DNA of 58,791 nt from Gluconobacter potus (GTDB lineage Bacteria > Pseudomonadota > Alphaproteobacteria > Acetobacterales > Acetobacteraceae), in assembly GCF_015244705.1 (NCBI RefSeq), contig NZ_JABCQF010000012.1:1-58791 (forward strand). Reading direction: 5' to 3'. The notes under the pieces were generated by a model. It did no database searches. It saw only the letters and a program-made list of their open reading frames with translations, and was not told where the DNA came from. This document shows, piece after piece, positions 35,076 through 45,493 of this stretch (its first letter is position 1; each line of letters opens with the position of its first letter). Both the position numbers and the translations under genes were made by a program.

Positions 35076-35975
35076 ATGGCACGCATTTTCATTGACGGGG
35101 AAGCAGGCACGACAGGTCTGGGCATCCGCCAGCGGATCGAGGCGCTTCCGGCCTCTTACGGTCTGGAAATCCTGTCCATCGACCCGGCACTGCGCAAGGA
35201 TACGGCAGCCCGCCGCTCCATGCTTGAGCAGGCCGATGTCGCCATTCTGTGCCTGCCGGACGATGCAGCCCGGGAAACTGTAGCGCTGGCGGAAGGGCTG
35301 GATGTCCGGATTCTGGATGCCAGCACGGCGCACCGGATCGCTGATGGCTGGGTCTATGGTTTTCCAGAAATGGCCGCGGAACAGGCGGCTGCCATCAAGG
35401 CGGCGCGGTTTGTCGCCAATCCCGGCTGCTACCCGACAGGTGCGATCGCCCTCATGCGTCCGCTGGTCCGGGCGGGGCTGCTCCCGGCCGATCATCCTGT
35501 TTCGATCAACGCCGTTTCCGGCTATAGCGGGGCAGGGCGGGTCGCGATTGAAGAGCATGAGAAAAACGGCGGTCCGGCTTTTTTCCTGTATGGGCTGAAC
35601 CTCAAGCACAAGCACCTGCCCGAAATCCGGCATTATTCCGGTCTCACGCGCCAGCCGCTGTTTGTCCCCTCGGTTGGGCATTTTCCGCAGGGGATGATTG
35701 TCTCCATTCCGCTGCATCTGAAGGACCTGCCAGGGCAGCCTTCGGCCGCGGAACTGGAAGCCGTGCTTCAGGACGCCTATGCGGGATGTGAGCATGTGCG
35801 GGTTCTTCCTGCCGAGACGCAGCTTGTGGCCGACACCCTGGCCAATACCGACGACATGGAACTGCGCGTCCATCATAATGGCGAGCAGGTCGTCCTGACG
35901 GCACGGCTGGATAATCTGGGTAAAGGGGCCTCGGGGGCAGCCATCCAGAATCTGCTTCTGATGCTGGGCCTGTAA
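35076..35975 (+). CDS. argC: N-acetyl-gamma-glutamyl-phosphate reductase (type 2)
   Basis: A 299-residue NADP-dependent reductase in arginine synthesis. The start ARIFIDGEAGTTGLGIRQRI is the type-2 ArgC N-terminus (GxxGTTGL), the catalytic Cys118 is in NPGCYPTGA, and a His in the C-terminal VGHFPQGM region completes the active site. It is shorter than type-1 ArgC (about 350), as expected. It is divergent from mazG by about 170 bases. No other arg genes are in the window. Confidence 0.95.
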   Translation: MARIFIDGEAGTTGLGIRQRIEALPASYGLEILSIDPALRKDTAARRSMLEQADVAILCLPDDAARETVALAEGLDVRILDASTAHRIADGWVYGFPEMAAEQAAAIKAARFVANPGCYPTGAIALMRPLVRAGLLPADHPVSINAVSGYSGAGRVAIEEHEKNGGPAFFLYGLNLKHKHLPEIRHYSGLTRQPLFVPSVGHFPQGMIVSIPLHLKDLPGQPSAAELEAVLQDAYAGCEHVRVLPAETQLVADTLANTDDMELRVHHNGEQVVLTARLDNLGKGASGAAIQNLLLMLGL

Positions 35976-36007
35976 GACGCGTCATCAGGCGGCATCAGTC
36001 TGCGGCC

Positions 36008-36033
36008 CGGATTTTGCAGCTCGGATTTTGCAG
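36008..36033. repeat. Imperfect tandem duplication after argC
   Basis: CGGATTTTGCAG occurs at 36008-36019 and again at 36022-36033 with a two-base gap, in the non-coding gap before tRNA-Leu. It looks like a local slippage duplication. Confidence 0.7.
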
Positions 36034-36077
36034 TCTGGCACTTTCGCCGGGAATGCATTAGGGTTCGGGCCGCCCGC

Positions 36078-36161
36078 GCGAGAGTGGCGGAACGGTAGAC
36101 GCAGTCGGCTCAAAATCGACCGCCGAAAGGCATAGGGGTTCGAATCCCCTCTCTCGCACCA
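36078..36161 (+). tRNA. tRNA-Leu (anticodon CAA)
   Basis: A class II tRNA of 84 bases with encoded CCA (36159-36161). Acceptor stem GCGAGAG pairs with CTCTCGC; anticodon loop CTCAAAA gives CAA, decoding UUG; a long variable arm of about 14 bases follows and the T-loop is TTCGAAT. It lies between argC and serC. Confidence 0.95.
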
Positions 36162-36215
36162 TGAACGGTCATTCCCTGCCGGAATGGCCTCAGGACCGAT
36201 CAGCCCGGAACGAGC

Positions 36216-37373
36216 ATGTCCAAGCCGACTGTCAGACCCTCCCGCCCGTTCTTCTCCTCAGGTCCCTGCGCCAAGCGCCCCGGGTGGTCGTTGTCCGGCC
36301 TGGATCAGGCCCTGCTGGGCCGTTCGCATCGTGCGCCGGAAGGCCGTGCGCGCCTCAGGGAAGTCATCACGCGCTCGAAAGACGTGCTCGGCATTCCGTC
36401 GGACTGGCGCGTCGGCATTGTCCCGGCGTCCGATACGGGCGCCGTGGAAATGATCCTGTGGGCGCTCGCCGGTGAGCGCGGGATCGACGTCCTGTCCTTT
36501 GAAAGCTTCTCCGGAACCTGGGCGCAGGATCTGCGCGACGTCCTGAAAATCGAGGATCTGCGCGTTCTGGACGCGCCTTATGGCGAACTGCCGGATCTGA
36601 CGAAAGTGGACTGGACCCGAGATGTCGTTCTGACATGGAACGGCACGACATCGGGTGTCTGCATCCCGGATGCCAGCGCCATTCCGGCCGAACATGCTGG
36701 TCTGGTCATCTGTGACGCCACATCTGCGGCCTTTGCGATGGATCTGCCCTGGGATCGGCTCGATATCGTGACCTGGTCCTGGCAGAAAGCACTGGGTGGC
36801 GAGGCTGCGCATGGCATGGTGGCGCTGAGCCCGCGGGCCGCCGCCCGTCTGGCTCAGCCGTCTCCGCGTCCGCTGCCCAAGATTTTCCGGCTGGCCAACA
36901 AGAAGGGCCTGATCGAAGCCATCTTCGAAGGCGATACGATTAACACTCCTTCCATGCTCTGCGTCGAGGACGCGCTGGACGGTCTGCGCTGGGCCGAGCA
37001 GATTGGTGGTCTTTCCGCCCTGAAGGCCCGTTCGCAGAAGAATCTGGCTGCCGTGACGAAATGGATCGCGACAACGGACTGGGTGTCCTTCCTGTCTGCC
37101 AAGGAAGAGATGCGCTCTAGCACGTCCATCTGCCTGAAAATCACGGCCCCCTGGTTTGAAAGTCTGTCGGCTGAAGCAAAGGGCAAGGCCGTCAAGCATC
37201 TGACGGGTCTCGTGGCAAAGGAAGGCGCGGGTTACGACCTTGCGTCCTATCGTGATGCCCCTGCCGGTCTGCGGATCTGGGGTGGTGCCACGGTCGAGAC
37301 GGTCGATATCGAGGCGCTGCTGCCTTGGCTGGACTGGGCCCATGAGCAGACCCGTGCGGAGTTTTCGGTATGA
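36216..37373 (+). CDS. serC: Phosphoserine aminotransferase
   Basis: A 385-residue PLP enzyme of the class V fold that makes phosphoserine in serine synthesis. It starts with [14 protein letters not shown], has [14 protein letters not shown] [10 protein letters not shown], the substrate-binding [20 protein letters not shown], and the PLP Lys in [13 protein letters not shown]. It is the alphaproteobacterial type II SerC. Its stop overlaps the hisZ start (ATGA), so the two are coupled, although the pathways are unrelated. serA is not in this window. Confidence 0.93.
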   Translation: MSKPTVRPSRPFFSSGPCAKRPGWSLSGLDQALLGRSHRAPEGRARLREVITRSKDVLGIPSDWRVGIVPASDTGAVEMILWALAGERGIDVLSFESFSGTWAQDLRDVLKIEDLRVLDAPYGELPDLTKVDWTRDVVLTWNGTTSGVCIPDASAIPAEHAGLVICDATSAAFAMDLPWDRLDIVTWSWQKALGGEAAHGMVALSPRAAARLAQPSPRPLPKIFRLANKKGLIEAIFEGDTINTPSMLCVEDALDGLRWAEQIGGLSALKARSQKNLAAVTKWIATTDWVSFLSAKEEMRSSTSICLKITAPWFESLSAEAKGKAVKHLTGLVAKEGAGYDLASYRDAPAGLRIWGGATVETVDIEALLPWLDWAHEQTRAEFSV

Positions 37374-38509
37374 ATCTGTATTCCGAGACCCCGAGTGCTG
37401 CGCTCCTGCCGTCCGGATTTGCCGATCTTCTCCCCGGCGAGGCTGAAGCAGAAGCCCGTGGTATCGCGAGCGTGATGGAAGCCTTTTCCCGTCACGGCTA
37501 TCAGCGCGTCCGTCCGCCCCTGCTGGAATTCGAGACGTCGCTGCTTGGTGGATCGGGCGAATCCCTCGCACCCCAGACCTTTCGTCTGATGGATCCGAAC
37601 TCGCATCGCATGATGGCGCTGCGTCCGGACATGACGACGCAGATCGCCCGCATTGCGAGCATCCGCCTTCAGGACGCGCCGCGTCCGCTGCGGCTGTCCT
37701 ATTCGGGCAGTTGCATCGTGGTCGGCACGCCAGGCCGCGAAGCTGACCGCCAGATTTCTCAGGCCGGAATCGAACTGATCGGCCCGAACAGCGCGCAGGC
37801 CGATGCGGAAGTCATCGCACTCGGCGCGAAGGCGCTCGCCGAACTCGGGATCGAAGGCGTGTCCTTCGACCTGTCCATGCCCGCACTGGCTCTGGGTCTG
37901 ATCGAAGGCGTCATTCCCGAAGCTGATCGTGAACCGCTGCTGCATGCGCTGGACCGCAAGGATGCCAGCGCCGTGGCTGAGCTTGGTGGCCCGATCGCCG
38001 GGATGCTGGCGGTCATGCTGCGCGCCGCCGGGCCTGCCGACCGTGCGCTGGATCTGCTGGCGGAACTGGATTACCCAAATGACGTCGTCGGGCATTTTGA
38101 GCGTCTGGCAGCATCCGTAGCGGCAATCCGCGAGCGCAACCCCGATCTGCGTCTGACGATCGATCCCGTCGATTTCCGTGGATGGCGCTATCATACCGGA
38201 CTGTGTGTGACGGTGTTCTCCACCAGTTCGCGTGAGGAACTGGGACGTGGCGGCCGCTATCTGGCCGGGCAGGAGCCTGCCTGTGGCCTGACGCTTCGTC
38301 CGCAGGCCCTTCTGCGTGCGGCCCCGGTGTCTGCGTCGCGTCCGCGCTGTTACGTTCCGGTTGATCTCGATGCGGCCAGCCTTTCCGGTCTGCATAAGGC
38401 CGGTTACGCCACGGTCTCTGCTTTGTCGCACGACGAAGATGCGGCCGCTCAGGCACGGCATCTGCGCTGCACCCATGTTTGGAAGGATGGTGCGGCCCAG
38501 CCGCTCTGA
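37370..38509 (+). CDS. hisZ: ATP phosphoribosyltransferase regulatory subunit
   Basis: A 379-residue class II aaRS-like protein, a histidyl-tRNA synthetase paralogue that cannot charge tRNA. HisZ motifs: [16 protein letters not shown] at the start, [33 protein letters not shown] (motif 2 region) and the late [11 protein letters not shown]. It forms a complex with short HisG and confers histidine feedback. HisG must lie elsewhere. Coupled to serC upstream, with purA about 53 bp downstream on the same strand. Confidence 0.93.
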   Translation: MNLYSETPSAALLPSGFADLLPGEAEAEARGIASVMEAFSRHGYQRVRPPLLEFETSLLGGSGESLAPQTFRLMDPNSHRMMALRPDMTTQIARIASIRLQDAPRPLRLSYSGSCIVVGTPGREADRQISQAGIELIGPNSAQADAEVIALGAKALAELGIEGVSFDLSMPALALGLIEGVIPEADREPLLHALDRKDASAVAELGGPIAGMLAVMLRAAGPADRALDLLAELDYPNDVVGHFERLAASVAAIRERNPDLRLTIDPVDFRGWRYHTGLCVTVFSTSSREELGRGGRYLAGQEPACGLTLRPQALLRAAPVSASRPRCYVPVDLDAASLSGLHKAGYATVSALSHDEDAAAQARHLRCTHVWKDGAAQPL

Positions 38510-38562
38510 TCCATCGTTCCCTTTCGTTTTCCCCAGTTTCGTCAGTTCTAGGAAGTCAGCTC

Positions 38563-39852
38563 ATGTCCAACGTCACCGTGATCGGAACCCAGTGGGGGGA
38601 CGAGGGTAAAGGCAAGATCGTCGACTGGCTCGCCAGCCGCGCCGATATCGTTGTCCGCTTTCAGGGTGGTCACAACGCCGGTCACACGCTGGTCGTGGGC
38701 GATCAGGTCTACAAGCTGTCCCTGCTGCCGTCCGGTCTGGTTCGTGGCAAGATCGGCGTGATCGGTAATGGCGTTGTCGTGGACCCGAAGGCCCTGATGA
38801 CCGAGATTGACCGCGTGACGGCGCAGGGTCTGGTTGTCACGCCCGAGACGCTGTGGATCGCCGAGAACGCGCCGCTGATCCTGCCGGTACATGGTGCGCT
38901 CGACCGTGCCCGTGAAGCCGCCCGTGGCGACCACAAGATCGGCACGACCGGTCGTGGCATCGGTCCGGCCTATGAAGACAAGGTGGCCCGTCGCGCCATC
39001 CGTATCTGCGATCTGGCCGAGCCCGAGACGCTGGACTGGAAGCTGGACGAACTGCTCCTGCATCACAACACGCTGCTTGCCGGTCTGGGTGCCGAGACGT
39101 TCACCAAGGAGCAGCTCAAGGACTTCTTGGCCGAGATCACGCCGCGTCTGCTGCCGTTCTCCTGTCAGGTCTGGGATCGTCTGGACGAAGCGCGTCGTGC
39201 CGGTCGCCGCATCCTGTTCGAAGGTGCGCAGGCTGTCATGCTGGATGTCGATCACGGCACCTATCCGTTCGTCACGAGCTCCAACACGGTTGCAGCCGTG
39301 GCGGCATCGGGCAGTGGTGTCAGCCCGTCTTCCGTCGGTTTCGTGCTCGGAATTGCCAAGGCCTACACGACCCGCGTGGGTGAGGGGCCGTTCCCGACCG
39401 AACTGCACGATCAGACTGGCCGCACCCTCGGTGAGCGCGGCCATGAGTTCGGCACCGTGACCGGCCGTCCCCGTCGCTGCGGCTGGTTCGATGCGGTTCT
39501 GATCCGTCGCGCCGTTCGCGTTGGTGGTGTCAGCGGCATCGCCCTGACGAAGCTGGACGTTCTGGATGGTCTTGACGAGATCTCGATCTGCGTCGGCTAT
39601 GAGCTGGACGGCCAGAAGATTGAGACCTTCCCGTCCGCTCCGGGCGCACAGGCCCGCGTGAAGCCGGTTTACGAGACGATGCCGGGCTGGAAGGAAACGA
39701 CCGCAGGCGCACGCTCCTGGGCCGAGCTTCCCGCGCAGGCCATCAAGTATGTCCGTCGCATCGAGGAACTGATCGAAGCCCCGGTGACGCTGCTCTCCAC
39801 CAGCCCGGAGCGTGACGACACCATCCTGATGCGTGATCCGTTCGAGGACTGA
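38563..39852 (+). CDS. purA: Adenylosuccinate synthetase
   Basis: A 429-residue GTP-dependent enzyme that makes adenylosuccinate from IMP and aspartate in AMP synthesis. Start ATG at 38563 follows AGGAAG. Motifs: [11 protein letters not shown] (P-loop), [45 protein letters not shown] and TKLDVLDGL. The length matches the family. It is the third gene in the serC-hisZ-purA line and is followed by a perfect inverted repeat (39896-39924). Confidence 0.97.
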   Translation: MSNVTVIGTQWGDEGKGKIVDWLASRADIVVRFQGGHNAGHTLVVGDQVYKLSLLPSGLVRGKIGVIGNGVVVDPKALMTEIDRVTAQGLVVTPETLWIAENAPLILPVHGALDRAREAARGDHKIGTTGRGIGPAYEDKVARRAIRICDLAEPETLDWKLDELLLHHNTLLAGLGAETFTKEQLKDFLAEITPRLLPFSCQVWDRLDEARRAGRRILFEGAQAVMLDVDHGTYPFVTSSNTVAAVAASGSGVSPSSVGFVLGIAKAYTTRVGEGPFPTELHDQTGRTLGERGHEFGTVTGRPRRCGWFDAVLIRRAVRVGGVSGIALTKLDVLDGLDEISICVGYELDGQKIETFPSAPGAQARVKPVYETMPGWKETTAGARSWAELPAQAIKYVRRIEELIEAPVTLLSTSPERDDTILMRDPFED

Positions 39853-39895
39853 TTCCCCAATCCCGGAATCGGCCCTGCATTAACGAAGTCTCAAT

Positions 39896-39924
39896 CCCTG
39901 TCCGGCACAAAAGACCGGACAGGG
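39896..39924. other. Perfect 10-bp inverted repeat between purA and pseudokinase gene
   Basis: CCCTGTCCGG (39896-39905) and CCGGACAGGG (39915-39924) form a strong hairpin with a 9-base loop. An A-rich rather than T-rich tail follows on the plus strand, so it may end purA weakly or sit in the next gene's leader. It ends 16 bases before the next ATG. Confidence 0.6.
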
Positions 39925-39940
39925 AAACAACGGGACTTCA

Positions 39941-41911
39941 ATGGCCGACACACAGGCAGATAACAGCCAGGAACTGCTCATCGCCGAGCGGTATCTGATC
40001 AGCCTGGACCGCAAACAGCCCGATCTCGGCGGCTGTGCGACCTATAGTGCCCAGGACGTGACGGCATCCGGGGCGTCCTATCTGGCTCTGGCTCCCTTCT
40101 CACCTTCGCCCCGGCTTACGGAAATCATGTTTTTTCGTCATGAAAGCGTGATTCCCATCCAGACCCACGAATACTCCCAGGGCGCCTTATGGCTGCTCTG
40201 TCCCCATCCCCCCGGTCCTTCGCTTGCGGAAGGGCTGGGGCTGTGGACCGAGAGCCAGCTGATCGACGGCGTCATCCGTCCGATGGCGTCGCTCCTTCAG
40301 CGGCTGGAGGCTGAAAAGCTGACATGCCGCAGCATCCGTCCTGACAACCTGTTCGTCGGGCAGGGGCTGCACAAGGTCGTGCTTGGGCCTCTGGGAGTGT
40401 CCGCACCGGCTGAAAAACAGCCCGTTCTTTTCGAACCCCTGTCTTCAGCGGTCTGCCGCCCCTCCGCCCGCGGCGAGGGGACGACGGACTGCGATGTTTT
40501 TTCGCTGGGGGTCGTCATTCTTGCGCTCGCTATCGGAAAGCTCCCTCTTGAAGGCCTCTCCGATACGGATATTCTCAAGCGGCGTTTCGAAATCGGCACA
40601 CCCGCCGCCTACATGGATGGCCATAACGTGCCGGTCGGGCTCCGCTCGCTTCTGACGGCGATGCTCTCCGATGATCCTGTCAGCCGTCCTTCGCCGCGGG
40701 ACCTCGTGACGATCGCGCCCAGTAAGGTCTTTACGGTCCGGCCGGTTATGTTCGCGCGCATTCCGCTCATGATCGGCGGAAATGCTGTCTACACGCCGCA
40801 GGCCCTTGCCTGGTATGCGGGGCGGCATCCTGCGGAATTTTCCGCACTGCTGCAGAGGAAAGTCGTCAGCAACTGGCTGGGTCGCGAGCTTGAACTCTCC
40901 GTCATGGCGGGGCTGATCGAACAGGCGAGTGCCTCATTTCTTCCGGCCGGTGGCAGCAAGGCGGTTGATCCAGCCACGATGGTCATCACGCATGCGATTT
41001 CCGTCCTCGATCCTGCCGCGCCCATGTTCTGGGGTGGCACCTGGTTCTGGCCCGAGGCGCTTCCCCAGATGGTGGTACAGGCAACAGTTCAACCTTCCAC
41101 TCCGGATGAAGAGCGGACGGTCCGGAATATCCTGAGTTTCATGGCGGCCAATCCCGATGCCTTCATGTCCGCCCATCTGCCTCAGCGGCAGAGGCAGCAG
41201 ATTACCGCCCTGTCCGTAACGGCGAGACGCATCGGAACCAGAGGGGCGGAACTGGTCAGACGTTTCCCCTATGAGCTGAACAGATTCCTGCCCTGCCTTT
41301 CAAAGAGATGTCTGGAGGCCCGGACTTCCCTGCCGGAAGGGCTGTTGCAATGGCTGAACCGGCATGTGGGAGTTGAGGATCTGCCGGACGAGGCTCTGGG
41401 ACGGAGCGGCTTTCTGGATGATCAGATGCGTTCCTTTCTTGAAGCGAACTGCGCGCGTCAGGGGATCATTCCGCTCTCCCAGTCTCAGAAAGCAGGATTG
41501 CCGGGCTGGCTCGCCGATCTGACCGTGCTTGCGGCCGTACAGAGGAAATTCGACAGGACGCCGCTCAGTTTTCTGGCGCAGCGGGCCTTGCCGCTTCTGG
41601 AAACGGAACTGCGTCAGTGGCGGAGCAAGACATCGCGTGCCCGACGGCGTGTGCGCCTTGGCAAGGCAGCGGAAGACGGAAATCTCGGTACGTTCCTGGC
41701 GATCGTCAATGATCCGACGGGTCTGCGGCTGGATCAGCGCCAGGCGCAGGAAGCCGAGGCGGAAATCAGCAATCTGATGCGTGTTCTTGATGAAGCGCCC
41801 GAGCGCAGGGCGGCCAATGATCGTGAAGCACGCAATTCGGGAGAATTCTTTTCACTTCTGACGGGCATCGCTGTGGCAATGGTGAGTATCTGGCTGGAGT
41901 TCTGTCAGTGA
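39941..41911 (+). CDS. Serine/threonine pseudokinase, tail-anchored
   Basis: A 656-residue protein with a degenerate Hanks-type kinase domain (about residues 15-250). The catalytic loop reads CRSIRPDNLF (Cys129 on) instead of HRDxKPxN, so the catalytic Asp is Ser131; the ATP-binding Lys is missing in ASYLALAPF; the DFG slot reads LGPLG; the DVFSLGVVIL helix is intact. A long helical region (about 300-620) follows with no family recognised, then a C-terminal hydrophobic segment (about 634-655, LLTGIAVAMVSIWLEF). It probably binds rather than phosphorylates partners. A 9-bp gap separates it from a membrane protein. Confidence 0.75.
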   Translation: MADTQADNSQELLIAERYLISLDRKQPDLGGCATYSAQDVTASGASYLALAPFSPSPRLTEIMFFRHESVIPIQTHEYSQGALWLLCPHPPGPSLAEGLGLWTESQLIDGVIRPMASLLQRLEAEKLTCRSIRPDNLFVGQGLHKVVLGPLGVSAPAEKQPVLFEPLSSAVCRPSARGEGTTDCDVFSLGVVILALAIGKLPLEGLSDTDILKRRFEIGTPAAYMDGHNVPVGLRSLLTAMLSDDPVSRPSPRDLVTIAPSKVFTVRPVMFARIPLMIGGNAVYTPQALAWYAGRHPAEFSALLQRKVVSNWLGRELELSVMAGLIEQASASFLPAGGSKAVDPATMVITHAISVLDPAAPMFWGGTWFWPEALPQMVVQATVQPSTPDEERTVRNILSFMAANPDAFMSAHLPQRQRQQITALSVTARRIGTRGAELVRRFPYELNRFLPCLSKRCLEARTSLPEGLLQWLNRHVGVEDLPDEALGRSGFLDDQMRSFLEANCARQGIIPLSQSQKAGLPGWLADLTVLAAVQRKFDRTPLSFLAQRALPLLETELRQWRSKTSRARRRVRLGKAAEDGNLGTFLAIVNDPTGLRLDQRQAQEAEAEISNLMRVLDEAPERRAANDREARNSGEFFSLLTGIAVAMVSIWLEFCQ

Positions 41912-41920
41912 GGAAGACCC

Positions 41921-42391
41921 ATGGCGTCCGTTAGACAGGCAGACCCGGGATCGCTCCGGGCCCCGGGATTCCGGTGGTGGCACGGGATCATCATCGGGCT
42001 GCTGCTCTCCTATGTTCCCGGAAGCCTGCTGGTTGCAGGCGTTCTGCTGCTTCCGCTGGTTGCCCTGAAGCTCGTTGACCCCAATGCTGACGGTCAGCGG
42101 ATCATGATCGTGATGTTCTATGTCGGCGCTGCCATGGTGCATCCTCTGCACGAGGCCTGGGCCGCAAACGGAGACTGGGAGACGTGTATCGCGCAGATCA
42201 CGCAGCCCGTGACGCTGGCGCTGGACTGGCTCGCGGCTGGGGCAGCCTGGCTCGTGGCGGAAGCATCGGCCATCAGCGGCCGGCTTTGGAACGCGGAAAT
42301 CGCGCGACGCGAGCGCAAGTCCATTGAAAAACGCATCGCGTATCTTCAGGAAGAATGGATGTCTTCGGACGAGGATGCGCCTGCGACCTGA
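41921..42391 (+). CDS. Small membrane protein paired with the pseudokinase
   Basis: A 156-residue protein with ribosome-binding site GAGGAAG before the ATG, 9 bp after the pseudokinase stop. Residues about 20-60 hold two helices (IIIGLLLSYVPGSLLVAGVL, LLPLVALKLVD) and a third near 75-90 (IMIVMFYVGAAMV). The C-terminal third is charged and helical (RRERKSIEKRIAYLQEEW) and may be a coiled coil. No family recognised. Adjacency suggests it works with the pseudokinase at the inner membrane. Confidence 0.65.
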   Translation: MASVRQADPGSLRAPGFRWWHGIIIGLLLSYVPGSLLVAGVLLLPLVALKLVDPNADGQRIMIVMFYVGAAMVHPLHEAWAANGDWETCIAQITQPVTLALDWLAAGAAWLVAEASAISGRLWNAEIARRERKSIEKRIAYLQEEWMSSDEDAPAT

Positions 42392-42416
42392 TCTGCAGGC
42401 CGCAGGATTTGGCGCC

Positions 42417-43376
42417 TTACGCGGAAGGCGTTTCGTCGGTTGAGGTTTCCATCAGTCTGGATGCCAGATCGTTGGAGCCACCGACCAGACCTTTTGCATA
42501 TTCCTGAGCCGAGAAAGGACGCAGATCCTCGGCCTGTTCTCCGACACCGACCATGTGAACCGGCAGTTTGAACTGCTCTGCCAGCGCCACAACGATGCCG
42601 CCGCGAGCGGAGCCATCCAGTTTGGTCACGATCAATCCGGTGACATTCACCAGCTCACGGAAGACCCGCACCTGTTCGATGGCGTTCTGTCCGGTCGTTG
42701 CATCCAGAACCAGCAGGACGGAATGGGGCGCTGTTTCATCGAACTTCCGCATGACACGGATGATCTTGGCCAGCTCCTCCATCAGCGCGCCCTTGTTGTG
42801 CAGGCGTCCGGCGGTGTCGATCAGGAGGAGGTCGGTTCCGGCTTCGGTGGCACGTTTGAGGCCATCATAGGCCAGCCCCGCGGCATCGGCGCCGTGCTTG
42901 CCGGCGATGACGGGCACGTTGGCGCGCTTGCCCCAGACTTCAAGCTGCTCGACGGCAGCGGCACGGAAGGTGTCACCAGCCACCAGCATCACGGACTTGC
43001 CTTCTTCCGTATAGTGACGGGCCATTTTGCCGATCGTTGTGGTCTTGCCGACACCATTCACGCCAACCACGAGCACGACATGGGGTTTCTTCTTCGGGTC
43101 AGGCTCGAAGGGAATGGCAACGGGTTCAAGGACGCGGGCAATCTCGGTTGCGAGGGTCTCGCGGATTTCGTCGCTGGTGACGTCCTTGCCAAAGCGCGTG
43201 CTGCGGAAGTTCTCGATGACGCGCTCGGCCACGGCCGGCCCGAGGTCAGCTGCAATCAGCTCGTCCTCGAGCTCTTCAAGAGCTGTTTCATCCAGCTTGC
43301 GATGCGTGAAGACGGCGCCGAGACGCGAGCTCGACCGCGAAAGACCCTGTTTGAGTCGTGAGAAAAATCCAGCCAT
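42417..43376 (-). CDS. ftsY: Signal recognition particle receptor FtsY
   Basis: A 319-residue SRP GTPase that receives ribosome-nascent chain complexes at the membrane. The N domain (helical, residues about 1-85) is followed by the G domain with GVNGVGKTTTIGKMA, DTFRAAAVEQL, DTAGRLHNK, TKLDGSARGG and the closing GVGEQAEDLRPF. The acidic A domain of E. coli FtsY is absent, as in many alphaproteobacteria. It is the last gene in a dapF-mtaB-ftsY run on the minus strand, with a 60-base gap from mtaB. Confidence 0.96.
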   Translation of the reverse strand: MAGFFSRLKQGLSRSSSRLGAVFTHRKLDETALEELEDELIAADLGPAVAERVIENFRSTRFGKDVTSDEIRETLATEIARVLEPVAIPFEPDPKKKPHVVLVVGVNGVGKTTTIGKMARHYTEEGKSVMLVAGDTFRAAAVEQLEVWGKRANVPVIAGKHGADAAGLAYDGLKRATEAGTDLLLIDTAGRLHNKGALMEELAKIIRVMRKFDETAPHSVLLVLDATTGQNAIEQVRVFRELVNVTGLIVTKLDGSARGGIVVALAEQFKLPVHMVGVGEQAEDLRPFSAQEYAKGLVGGSNDLASRLMETSTDETPSA

Positions 43377-43436
43377 GCATGGGAGTTCGGACAGGTCGGG
43401 CCGAACGTCAAGGGCATAGGAAGATCTGAACGCGTT

Positions 43437-44639
43437 TCAGCTGCGGATTTCAGCCAGAAGTGTCCCGTTTTCCAGTCCCGTGGCGCGAACGGGTACGAAA
43501 CTGCCTCGGACTGGCGCAGGAGCGGTTCCGGTCAGACGTATGGCGGCAAACTCCGGCGAATGGCCGCGATCCGGCGTCTCGGCCAGAATATCGAACTCGG
43601 TGCCGATGAGGCGCTGCAGGAAACGGTCACGGTTTGCTTCGCCAATGTCGCGCAGACAGGCCGCGCGTTTCTGACGTTCGGCATTGGGAACGGCTGGCAT
43701 GCGCGCGGCGGGCGTTCCGGGGCGTTCGCTGTAAGGGAAGACATGCAGGAAGGGGATCTGCTGCTCTTCGATAAAAGCGCGGGTCTCTTCGAACAGGGCA
43801 TCCGTTTCCGTCGGGAAGCCTGCAATCAGATCGGCACCGATGCCTGTCTCCGGGCGTATGGACCGGACGCGGCGCAGCGTTGCCGCGACCCCGGCCGTAT
43901 CGTGACGACGCTTCATGCGCTTGAGAATGAGATCCGAGCCAGCCTGAAGGGACAGGTGCAGATGCGGCATCAGGCGGGGCTCGTTCTCCAGAAGCCACCA
44001 TAAATCCGCGTCTCCCGTTGTTGCATCGAGAAGAACAGGATCAATGGAAGACAGGCGCAGTCGCCGCACGCCTTCCACGCGGCGCAGCAGTTCGCGACAT
44101 AACGCGCCCAGTCCCTTGCCCTCGACCCCCTGCCATGAAGCGATGTCCACGCCGGTCAGAACGATTTCCTGATGCCCGGCTTCGACAAGCGCTTCGGCGC
44201 GCGCGATGGCGTCTTCAACGGGAGTGGAGCGGGAGTCTCCGCGGCCATACGGGATGATGCAGAAGGTGCAGCGGTGATCGCAGCCCTGCTGGACCTGAAG
44301 GAGGGCGCGCGCGTGACGGGATGGCGGCAGACCCGCGCTGGCGTCACCCCAGATGGCTGGCTTGAGCTTGTCTTCGTTGGGCACCACGCGAACAACGCCG
44401 GGCAGTTCGGCCCAGCGGTTTGGTGCGATATCGGAGGCACAGCCCGTTACGACGATCTTTGCGCCTGGATTCTCACGATGCGCGCGGCGGATGGCCTGCC
44501 GGGCCTGTCGTTCGGCTGTGGTTGTCACGGCGCAGGTATTGACGATGATCGTGTCGTCCTGACCACGCGCGTGATGGGCCATGCCGTCACTCTCATGGGT
44601 GTTGAGCCGGCAGCCGAATGTCAGAACAGAGGCGCTCAC
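43437..44639 (-). CDS. mtaB: tRNA t6A37 methylthiotransferase
   Basis: A 400-residue radical-SAM enzyme that makes ms2t6A at position 37 of ANN-reading tRNAs. The N-terminal UPF0004 domain has three cysteines (FGCRLN, NTCAVT, TGCASD) for the second 4Fe-4S cluster; the radical SAM Cys triplet is [17 protein letters not shown] and [11 protein letters not shown] are family segments. A TRAM domain ends the protein. It is on the same strand as dapF and overlaps it by four bases (ATGA at 44636-44639). Confidence 0.92.
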   Translation of the reverse strand: MSASVLTFGCRLNTHESDGMAHHARGQDDTIIVNTCAVTTTAERQARQAIRRAHRENPGAKIVVTGCASDIAPNRWAELPGVVRVVPNEDKLKPAIWGDASAGLPPSRHARALLQVQQGCDHRCTFCIIPYGRGDSRSTPVEDAIARAEALVEAGHQEIVLTGVDIASWQGVEGKGLGALCRELLRRVEGVRRLRLSSIDPVLLDATTGDADLWWLLENEPRLMPHLHLSLQAGSDLILKRMKRRHDTAGVAATLRRVRSIRPETGIGADLIAGFPTETDALFEETRAFIEEQQIPFLHVFPYSERPGTPAARMPAVPNAERQKRAACLRDIGEANRDRFLQRLIGTEFDILAETPDRGHSPEFAAIRLTGTAPAPVRGSFVPVRATGLENGTLLAEIRS

Positions 44640-45409
44640 GCGGTTGTCCCGTGGAAGACCGTGACGGCGGGACCTGTCATGAGAACATGTCCGTCTTCAC
44701 GCCATGTGATGCGCAGGTCTCCGCCATCCATCGTGACCGTGCAGGTCCGTTCGGTAAGGCCGCGACGAACAGCGTTTACGACCGCAGCACAGGCTCCAGA
44801 CCCACAGGCGAGCGTCAGGCCAGCGCCGCGTTCCCAGACCCGCAGGCGCATGTGTGTCGGGGATAGGATCTGCGCGAAACCGATATTGGCCCGTTTTGGG
44901 AAGAGGGGATCCCGTTCAAGGCCCGGTCCCAGTTCTTCCGCGCGAGCGGCGTCCCCGAACAGCGTGGCGTGCGGATTTCCCATCGAGCAGGCGGCCGCGT
45001 CATGCAATGGCAGGTGCAGCGTGTCACAGGCCTGGGACAGCGGCACGTCCTGCCAGTCCAGCCGGGGCATGCCCATATCGACCGTAAAGCGATCGCCATC
45101 CTGTGTCGTGGGGAGAAGGCCGGCGGCTGTCTGGAGCGTCGGAGTGCCGCCGACGAACTTTGCCACGCAGCGCGATGCATTACCGCAGGCTCCGGCTTCC
45201 GAACCGTCCGGATTGAAGAAACGGACATGCACGTCCGCTCCTGCCAGTGTCGGCGGTGTCAGCAGGACAAGCTGGTCACAGCCGATTCCGAAGCGCCGGT
45301 CACACAGATGGCGGATCGTCGCGATATCGAGGGCGAGATCGTTCTGGCGGCCGTCGATCACGACGAAATCGTTGCCCAGACCGTGCATTTTCGTGAAGGA
45401 GATGGTCAT
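44636..45409 (-). CDS. dapF: Diaminopimelate epimerase
   Basis: A 257-residue PLP-independent epimerase converting LL- to meso-diaminopimelate for lysine and peptidoglycan. The start at 45409 has GAGAGG 7 bases upstream. Both catalytic Cys are present: ACGNASRC and [22 protein letters not shown] is the family start. It is the first gene of a run with mtaB and ftsY, an order often conserved in alphaproteobacteria. It is divergent from the methyltransferase gene. Confidence 0.96.
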   Translation of the reverse strand: MTISFTKMHGLGNDFVVIDGRQNDLALDIATIRHLCDRRFGIGCDQLVLLTPPTLAGADVHVRFFNPDGSEAGACGNASRCVAKFVGGTPTLQTAAGLLPTTQDGDRFTVDMGMPRLDWQDVPLSQACDTLHLPLHDAAACSMGNPHATLFGDAARAEELGPGLERDPLFPKRANIGFAQILSPTHMRLRVWERGAGLTLACGSGACAAVVNAVRRGLTERTCTVTMDGGDLRITWREDGHVLMTGPAVTVFHGTTA

Positions 45410-45493
45410 GATGGCGCCTCTCATAAAGCATCCCGCGGGTTGACGCACGGGGAACATGCCCTCATTTCGGCTGCTGGATCAGAAGGAGTGGAC

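Noticed and set aside
44969-45493. Upstream extension of the methyltransferase frame
   Set aside because: It is antisense to dapF, lacks methyltransferase character, and a strong AAGGAG precedes the ATG at 45494.
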